64,000 nt of DNA, from contig BCHS01000001.1 of the NCBI GenBank assembly GCA_039545275.1, positions 1,442,853-1,506,852 on the forward strand, read 5' to 3'. A model generated the notes under the pieces. That model had not been told where the DNA came from. It saw only the letters and a list, made by a program, of their open reading frames with translations, and searched no databases. The stretch comes from Pseudomicrostroma phylloplanum. Its lineage: Eukaryota; Basidiomycota; Exobasidiomycetes; Microstromatales. The translations under genes and the position numbers were made by a program. Numbering within the stretch: position 1 is the first letter of the stretch; every line of letters starts with the position of its first letter. This document shows, piece by piece, positions 12,001-21,000 of the stretch.

Positions 12001-15000
12001 AGCGATGGAGCGCGGCGAATGGGTTCTCCTAGACGAGATGAACCTGGCCTCTCAGAGCGTACTAGAGGGTCTGAACTCCTGCTTAGATCATCGAGGATCG
12101 GTCTACATTCCAGAGCTCGGTCGCTCCTTTGAGAAGCATCCCGACTTCCGTCTCTTTGCTGCACAGAATCCTCATCAGCAAGGTGGAGGGCGCAAAGGCT
12201 TGCCAAAGTCCTTCCTCAATCGCTTCACAAAGGTCTACGTCGATGAGCTTCAAGCTGAGGACATCTTGACGATCTGTGCCCACCTCTATCCAGGCTTCCC
12301 ACGCTCTGACCTGGAGAAGATGATTGCATTCAACACTCGTCTGCACGAGGAGGTAATGGTCAAGCACTCTCTAGGCCGCCAAGGGTCGCCTTGGGAATTC
12401 AACTTGCGTGATCTTCTGCGTTGGTTGACCCTGATCCACTCAGACCTCGGGCTCAATTGGGCTCATCGACCTGTTGAGCATCTAGCAGCTCTCTACATCC
12501 AACGCTTCCGCAACCAAAGCGACCGACGAGCAGCCGCTGCCATATACTCTGCCATCTTTGAACACGAGTATGACGCCGAGCACCGTCCGTGGGCCATGCT
12601 GACTCCCCATCATGCGCAGTTCGGTCATGTCCTTCTCGACCGCAAGGCTACGATCACATCGCCTTGGCAACAACAATTTGCCCTTCTGCAAAGGCAGCTG
12701 CCGGCTCTGGAGTCGCTGGCAGACTGTATCCGCTTGCAGTGGTTGTCCATTGTGGTCGGACCAGCGGGTTGCGGGAAGACCAGTCTCGTTCGATTGCTGG
12801 CATCAGTGACCGGGCGGAAGCTACAGGAAATGCGGATGAACAGCGGTATCGACACCATGGATGTCCTTGGAACCTTTGAGCAGCTGGATCCTCACAGGAA
12901 GTTGCGTCTTCTGGTAGACCAAGCGAAGGAAGCTCTGGATGTCCACCATCTTCAGGCTTTACGTTCCTCGTCAAAGACAAGCATGGCGTCCTGGAATGCT
13001 GCAAGGACCTCGCTGGCAGCATGTTTGCAGTTTCTGGGCCAATCGACAGGAGCACAATCAGGCATTGAAGCAGTGACTAGGCAACTTGCAGACGACATCG
13101 ATAGCCTTGCAACCAGCGAAGGCTTTGACCACCTTGCCCATCTGGCTGCAGCCGTGAGGACCGAAGCTTCAGCTGCCCAATCCGCCAGCGCGGCAGGCCG
13201 CTTCGAGTGGAATGACGGTCCATTGCTCAAGGCTATGCAGGACGGTACCTGGCTCCTCCTTGACGATGCCAACCTCTGCTCTGCGTCTGTCCTCGATCGA
13301 TTGAACTCGCTGTTTGAGGCCGGCGGCTCCCTGATCCTGAGCGAGCGTGGAGTAGTCGAGGGCGAGATCAAGACCATCCGACCCCACCCGGACTTCCGAC
13401 TGTTTATGGCTCTGGATCCACAGCATGGAGAGCTTAGTCGGGCCATGCGCAACAGAGGTCTCGAAGTATATCTAGCCAGCCGCGACGGTAGCGTAGATTC
13501 TGCCTCTCGTGACGCTCAGCGTCTCGCGAGCTTGGATTGTTTCGATTCTTCAGCCTCATCGCTGCCGAATTCCAGTATCTGGGATCTCGAGGAGACTAGC
13601 CTCGGTCGAGCAGACCACGCGATTCAGCTCGCGAAGAGCGATAGTTTCTCCGAGACAGGAGTCGAGCGCTTCCTCGCCACTTCGCTACCAGTGCTTCAGG
13701 TGGCATTGGCATCTCGAGCGGTGTCTTCTTTCGAGAATGAAGGTTTTGCCAGCATTGCTACACTGCTGCAGGATGACGCTACACGACAGGTTATAAGCAG
13801 AGGACAGAAAGCATGGCAGGACAGGCATGCTGTCGCTGCAACTTTTGTACAAGAGCAAGCCAATGACCTAGGCCACAATCCCAATCTATGGGATGACGGC
13901 GTTGAAAGTGCTCAAACCACGCGATCAGCCTTGTCTCTGCTTTACGACGCTCTGTTCCTCCAGAAGTCGCTGCACAATGTAGCAACTGAAGCAGCCCATC
14001 TTAAACAAGCAGAAGGCGCAAGTGTGCTGCAACGATCCGCTCGTTTCGCTGCTCAAAGATCCGGTCAAGACAACGTTGACGAGGATCAGAGTGTTCGACT
14101 GCTGTATCCCTTCCTCCGAGCCATCGCGAGCTCTGCTCAAGCAGCAGCCGGCTCTACTGACGATGCTGAGGCATTGAAAATGCACCAGGCCATATCCGAT
14201 CGTGGCCTATACCTCCTCACGGTAGCCGGTCGGTCGCTCTTCGATTTCTCAGCTATTCAGATCGTCATGGGCGACATTTACGCCTTCCTAAATCAACTCA
14301 AAGGAAGTGGCAAGGAGCTTATGGAGTTGGCGACAGTCCTCTACCACCGCGTTGCTCTTACTTCCGGCTTCGCAATGAAGCAGATTTGGGAGCTCTCAAT
14401 GCCCACTATCGCTTTTGCAGAAGCTCAAGAATGTCTACGAGTCTTGCTCCAGCTTTTGAGCGCAGTTGCACCGCAACCCTCTAACAAGCAGCTCATCGCA
14501 ACCGCGATTGACGTTGCCGCTACTCTGCAATTGCCTGAGCACCTCTGGACCACATCGCAGAGGGGTGATGTCTGGTCCCTTGCACAAGACGTCATCAAAC
14601 GGCTGAGTGAAGCTGTCAATCTAGGCGAATCCCGATCCAAAGGCACAATCACAAAGGCTAAGACAACGACTTGGGAGATCCAATGCCTTGCTGCTGTAGA
14701 GTTGCAGATCAGAGCGCTTCGCGCTAGCCCGCTACTGCCTGCTATCTCGTCAGAGGGCTTGAAAGAGGTCGTTGATTCCTCTGCATATCCTCTGCGAGCC
14801 GGAGTCACGATTCGTCAGCTAGGCTGGCAAGCTGGGCGCGAAGACCAGCAATCTGGCACCGTAGCCATGTCGATCGATGGCTTCTTCGACTGGGTGGCTC
14901 CCCTCGCCGAGGATGGACCTGGTTGCGAGGAGCTGTTCCGACCATTCCTGTTGAAGCATGCTCTTTTCCCGTCACCTGCATCGCGCATCACTCTGAGCGA

Positions 15001-18000
15001 GCTGCTGGTCCATCGTCAGCAGTGTGCACGATTGGGTCGGCTGACTTCCCTCTTGAGGCCGGCTACGTCAACGTCCCGTAGTGGTAGTCTCTTGCAGGAG
15101 CTTGCCGACTTCGTCGCTGTTCTGCTCAATGCTCTCGAGCGCGAACAAGAGGTTGCCACTGATGATGATCGAGCTTCAGCGGCGCAGAAAGCGATCCAGA
15201 AGGCCAAAGAGAACATCCAATCTCACATGCGATCATTCAACCCTGTCGACAGTGAGACGGACTCCGGCTTTTTGACCCGGCTTGGTCAAAGCTGCATCTC
15301 GATTGCGCTTGAGGTCCTCGCCCTGTACCTACCCAATGTAGCCATCGATCCTTTAAGCTCTCTTCGGACTAGCGAGTGGATGGCACAGGATCAGATCTCG
15401 TCTCGCGATGAGCAGGTACGCATTGCACGGTATGCGGAAGATTTACTCACCGGCAATACTACCAGCCCCATGATCAGGTTTCTCACCGGTCGTCTGGACG
15501 AAACCCTCGCCGAGCAACGTTCAGTCGTGTCCAAGAGCGCCGTCTCGCGTCAGCCTGATCTGGCAATATTGACTCGCTTCTTTGGCGATGTGCATTCTTT
15601 CACGAGGCAGATGCTAGACCCAGCCAAGCTCAAAGACCTCACTCATCAGCTGGAGACCTCATGCAACGACCAGAGCATAGCTCGCGAGCGCAGTCTGCAG
15701 GCCTCGTTGCAGAGCTTCCGAAGCCGGCTCTCATCCGAGTATCAAGCCCTGGCAGATCTATGCGCTCCACTCGCGACTGTTACCAGCATGCTACAGATCG
15801 GCTTCCGCTCCCTGCTTGCCAGCTCATTGCAAGCCAGAGCACCATCTGCCAAGAAGCGCAACGAAGGCATCTTGGACGCACTCGTCAAGTTTCCGTCCAC
15901 CTGCTCATCTGAGCAATTTGCACAGATGGAGTTGCCCATCAAAGTAAAAGCCGGAGCCAGTGGAGGATCGTCCCAAGCCTCTCTTGCAGTGCCTATGCTC
16001 CTGACAGTGCTCGCTGGCTTGAGTCAAGATATTGCGGATGGCAAGGCTCCCAATGGTGTACTGCGCTTGCTTAGCCGCTCCTACGACCAGCTGTTCTTCA
16101 TCTGGACCTTGGACAAGGAGGAAGAAAGACAAGCTGCTCAGGCTGAAGCTTCCTTGTTCAAGTCTCGAGATCTCGATATTGAGGATAAAGATGACCCTGA
16201 AGTGCAAGAAGCAGAGTTTAGGAGTATGTTCCCAGACTACTCCGAGGATGTCTTGGACAGCTCTGCAAGCAGCACCTCGAGTGGTACCGCTAGCAAGACT
16301 CACAACGCCTATCTGAGGCCTGAGTATCTACTGCGCCTGCACAAACTTCACCTTGCGATCTTTTTGCGAGGGAAGAGCAAGCATCGAACATCAGAGTCTC
16401 GGATCTTCCGAGAGATGCGGACCGATCTTGCTCGATCGTTGCTCACCAGCTCGTACGACAGCTTGACGGAGAAACTTGATAAAGCGGGCGAAGCTTTCCA
16501 GCTCTCTTTGTTGCACAGCGAGGCTGGACTTGACGCCAGCGACGCCACTGCTCCCAACTTCTATCTGGATGCAAACATTGCAGAGACGAGCAAGGGTACC
16601 GAGATTGTGCTCGGAATGAGAGAGAGGCTTGACGAGCTCGTCAAAGAGTGGCCTGACCAGATGATCCCGCAGCACATTCGGGACCGCTGTGATGCCATCT
16701 TGCGTCTCGACTCGAAGAGTCCAGTTGCCAAGATCCTCGCCGCGCTGGAGCAGCTCTTCACACACACAGATGACTGGGAGGGCTACGCCAACTCGAGCAA
16801 CTCGCTTGAGAAGCATCGTGAGAAGATTCGCAAACAGATCTCCGACTGGCGTCTGCTCGAGCTCCACAGCTGGGCGAAGCTGCTCGACACTCAAGCTGAA
16901 CAGCACACTGCCTCTGTCAGCGAGTGGTGGTTCCGCCTCTTTGAGGTCGCTGTGCGAGGCATGCAAGCTGCTGCAGCCGAATCTGAGCAGAAGGGCAACG
17001 AGCACCTGAGCTCCCTCGTTGGTCTTCTCGATCAATTCATCCGCTCGAGCGATTTCGGGCAGTACGAGGCTCGCTTGGACTTAGTCTCCTCTTTCGGCAA
17101 CTACTTGGACTTGCTCACGCAGCATGCTCCAGCCTCTGAGACCCAAGGCTTAGACAAGGTCTCGAGGGTGCTGCAAAACGTCAGCGCTTTCTACTCGCAG
17201 TTCAAGAGCAGCATCAACGAGCTCTACAGCAAGCAGAGAGCTAAGATCGAAAAGGAGATTCGAGACTTCATCCAGCTCACACGCTGGAAGGATATCAACA
17301 TCCTTTCTCTACGAGCAAGTGCTCAGAAGACACACAGGAAACTTCACAAGTGTGTCCGCAACTTCCGTACGATTCTCCGTCAACCAGTCGATCCAATTCT
17401 GGCAGGATTCTCGGAAAGCAAGGTAGACGTTGCTCAGCATCCTATCAAAGAGGTCGGTCGTCGTCACCTTCCTGTGCCTCTCGTAGGCAATGATGAAGCA
17501 CGTGCAATCTTTGCATCCCACGAAAGCTCCCACATGAGCACAGATGCCTCTAAACGTCCTCAGCATCTTCAGAACCTTGGGCGTACATACGAGATTTTGC
17601 ACCAACTTGCGGACAAAGATTTGTCAGAAGTTCTGTGCGCCGTGCATGTTGATGGCCTGCAAGAACTGGCCACAGCGATCATCGAACAGTCCCGGGCTCT
17701 CGCCCAGGCAACGCCTGCTTTACAAAAGGAAGATAACATCAAGGTCATCAAGAACCTGACGAATCGGAAGCGCAAAGCCTGGACGGATTTGCTGCGAGAG
17801 ATGAAACGCATTGGCCTCTCGCCCTTCGTGAGCCCTGACATCGTCTCGCGCAATCAAGACGCGTCATTCGTCTACGGACAGAAGGTCCTCAACTCGGAAG
17901 CCGATGATGAAGGCGCACGCGATGTCAACGCATACTTCTACCGCCTCTTGACTGGCTTGCCAAGGATGCGCGAGTCTCTGCAGGCTGCTCAAGGCGATCT

Positions 18001-21000
18001 GCCCATGTCGGAGCTTCAGAGGGGCGCTTCGTACTGTGAGCATGCCATGAGCATTGTCTTCCAAGAGCGAGAGAGGCTAGCGGGATTGTTGGCGTCAAGA
18101 TCAAGTCTCAATGCGCTCGCTGCTCGGCTGCAAAAGACTATCGAGCCTTCTGGTAGTGACATGCAAGTCAAGAGATGTCCACACGGCATTCTTACGGCAG
18201 TAGAAACTCTGACATGGACACTGCACCGCGTAGTAGCTGCATCGTTGGAAATCGACTGTGAAGCTGTCAAGCATGCGGCTGTGTCATCACTCAGTAGCAA
18301 AGGCATTGAGGTCTTCCGTCAAGAGTTGTCTCAGGAGCGCATAGAGGCAGCGAATCTTGCAAAGACTTTGTCAGAGCTTAATGAGAGTCTACAGAGCTGT
18401 CATGCAGCCTTCTGGACTTCAGAAGAGGAGACGACCGTCTCTTCGGCTGTTGCACTGTTGCCTCGACTGGCTGACAGATTGGCAGCTTGTGAAACTGCCA
18501 TTCCAGCTCTAGCGCCCCTCTGCGTCCCTACGTATGGCTGGCTACGAAAGACCAGCATGGAGATCTCGGAAGCCTGCAAAGCCTCAAAGACGCAGACAAA
18601 TGGAAGCTTGGGTACCGAGCCTGTCCTCAAGACCGACGCCGTCATTACATCGATTCTGCTCATCGCTCAAGAGGTTCGAAAGCTTCCCCCTTCACTATCC
18701 AGCGACAAGGATGCCGAAGATCTGGCTGACAAGGCCATTGTGTCTGATCTTCGAAGCCTGAGGGCCGCCGAGCGTACATTGCGCCTTCCCGAGATCATGC
18801 AGCAGATTTCCGTGTCGCTGTCTGGCGATGAACCGCTCACCGAATTGGCTCGCATTGCTCCGTTCGTGGCAGTCTACGCTCAGGTTGTGTCTGCCCATAT
18901 CAACTCTTCTTCGCGATGGCTACAGAGTTTCTCGAAGCTGAACCACATCATGACCAACACCGTCACGTCACTCTGCCTTAAAGGCTTCTGCAAACCCCCT
19001 GAGCAAGACGACTCCAAGGATGCAGATGCAGCTGGCGAGGGCAAGGAGCTCGAAGGCGGTACCGGTCTTGGAGATGGTACCGGCGCTCAGGACATCACCG
19101 ATCAGATGGACGAAGATGAGACAGTTGAGGAGCTTCAGAAGAACGAAGATGAGGAGAACGGCGACGCAGGTGACGAAACTCAGCGCGAGAAGGGTGCTCG
19201 AGAGGCCGAGGATGACTTTGGGGGAGACCTTGAAGAAGTCAGTGCCAATGGTGATGACCAAGGTGACGGAGAGGAAGAACAAGACGGTCCGCCAGAAGAA
19301 CCCGACGATCATGTCGGTGACGTTGACCCACTTGACCCTAATGCTGTCGACGAGAAGATCTGGAGCGGAGAACAGGACAAAGAAGACCAGAAAGGCGAGT
19401 CAAAGGATGAGACATCAAAGGACCTCGACGGTCCAGATGACGAGAATGAAGACTCGGCGCCTAAGCAAGAGGGCGGCAAGGAAGATGACAAGTCTCGAGG
19501 CGAGAGCGCCAACGACAAGCAGAAGCAGCAAGGCGAAGGAGCTGAACAAGAGCAGGCCCCTAAGGATGATGGCGATGAAGCTAATTCTGAAGAACTTGAA
19601 GGCAACGAAGACGGAGAACAGCAAGATGAGGGTGACGGAGAGATCGAAGCGGAAGAAGATGCGGGTCAAGAGCAGCAGGGTGCTGGTCGAAAGATGGACG
19701 ACACCGTCGATCAAGGAGACAATCTTGACATCGATGACGAGTTGAAGATGTCGGACGACGAAGGCGGAGCCAATGCTTCTGACATAGAGGATGATCTCGA
19801 CGATGTCGATCTGGACGACGAGGGCGAGTCCGGCGAAGGCAACATGCCAGAGCAAGAGGAGGCGCAAAATCTGCCCTTTGATGCTCAAGAAGAGTTCGAG
19901 AAGACTGAGGCGGAGCCAGAAGGGGGACAAGACGCTGAACCTTCTGAAGCAGAGGTAGCCAAGAATGAGGGAGAGGAGGCAATGGAAGAGGATGACGAGG
20001 ACGGCGAGGACGACGCAGAAAGACAAGAGGGCGTCGATGCGCACGATCACGCCGATGCCGATGGAAACCTCGACGAAGGTGCTGATCCTCTGCCGGACGA
20101 CGACATGGCCACCGACACTCAGGCTGCTGGCGACGTCTCCGCTAGTGCTTCCCAGTCACAAGGCGCTCGCGGTCGACAAGGACGGCAGGCAGCCAACGAC
20201 TCTCGTCCTGACGCACCCGAAGGCAAAGCAGAGGCTGACAATGATACTGCTGAACAAGACGACGGAGCAACTGCGCCCAAGGATCAGCCTTCCACCTCAG
20301 CTGCCGGACAAAAGGCGACGGAGGAAGGTGATGCGACCGAGCAGCAGCAAGATGACACTGAAAAGGAGGCCAACCCCGTCAGGAGTCTTGGTGACGCGCT
20401 GAAGCAATTCCGTCGAAACCTGGACTCGATCGCGGAAGCGACACCGGACAATGACGCTGACGAGGCTAAGCCCACGGAAGAGAAGAAGGCAGATGGCGAA
20501 GGAATGCCCGAAGACGGTGAGGTCGAGCATATTGCCGATGATCAAGATGCAGAGATGCAAGCTCTGGGAGCCGCGGATGAAGAAGAGGCTACACAGAGAC
20601 TTGCGGAGAGTCGCATCGAAGACGAGAACCAAGCGTCTGACATGAGGCCCGCTGGCGGCGATGCCGATGAAGACCACGATATGCAAGATGATGTTCCAAA
20701 GCTCGAGCAGGCCCCTCTTCCTGACTTTGATCAGGAAGAGGCTCTTCGTCAGCAGTCGTCTTCTGAACAAAGGCAGAAGCAAGAGCAGTCAAGCAAAGCT
20801 CTACTGCCTTCTGATATTCAGCAGCAAGCAGAGCTGGACGCTCGACGTCAGTCAGGTGTGGATGAACAGCGCCAAGAGACTAGCAACGAGGAGGAAACCC
20901 TTCCGCTTGTCGACGGCGAGCATGAAGAGGAGCTCATTGATCCCGTGTCAGATGAGGTCCGCCAGCTAGCAGACCACGACGTCGAAGAAGAATTGGCAGC

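Noticed and set aside
19309..20782. Long minus-strand frames opposite the MDN1 acidic tail
   Set aside because: Leu/Val/Arg-rich shadow of a GA-rich coding strand; no independent support.
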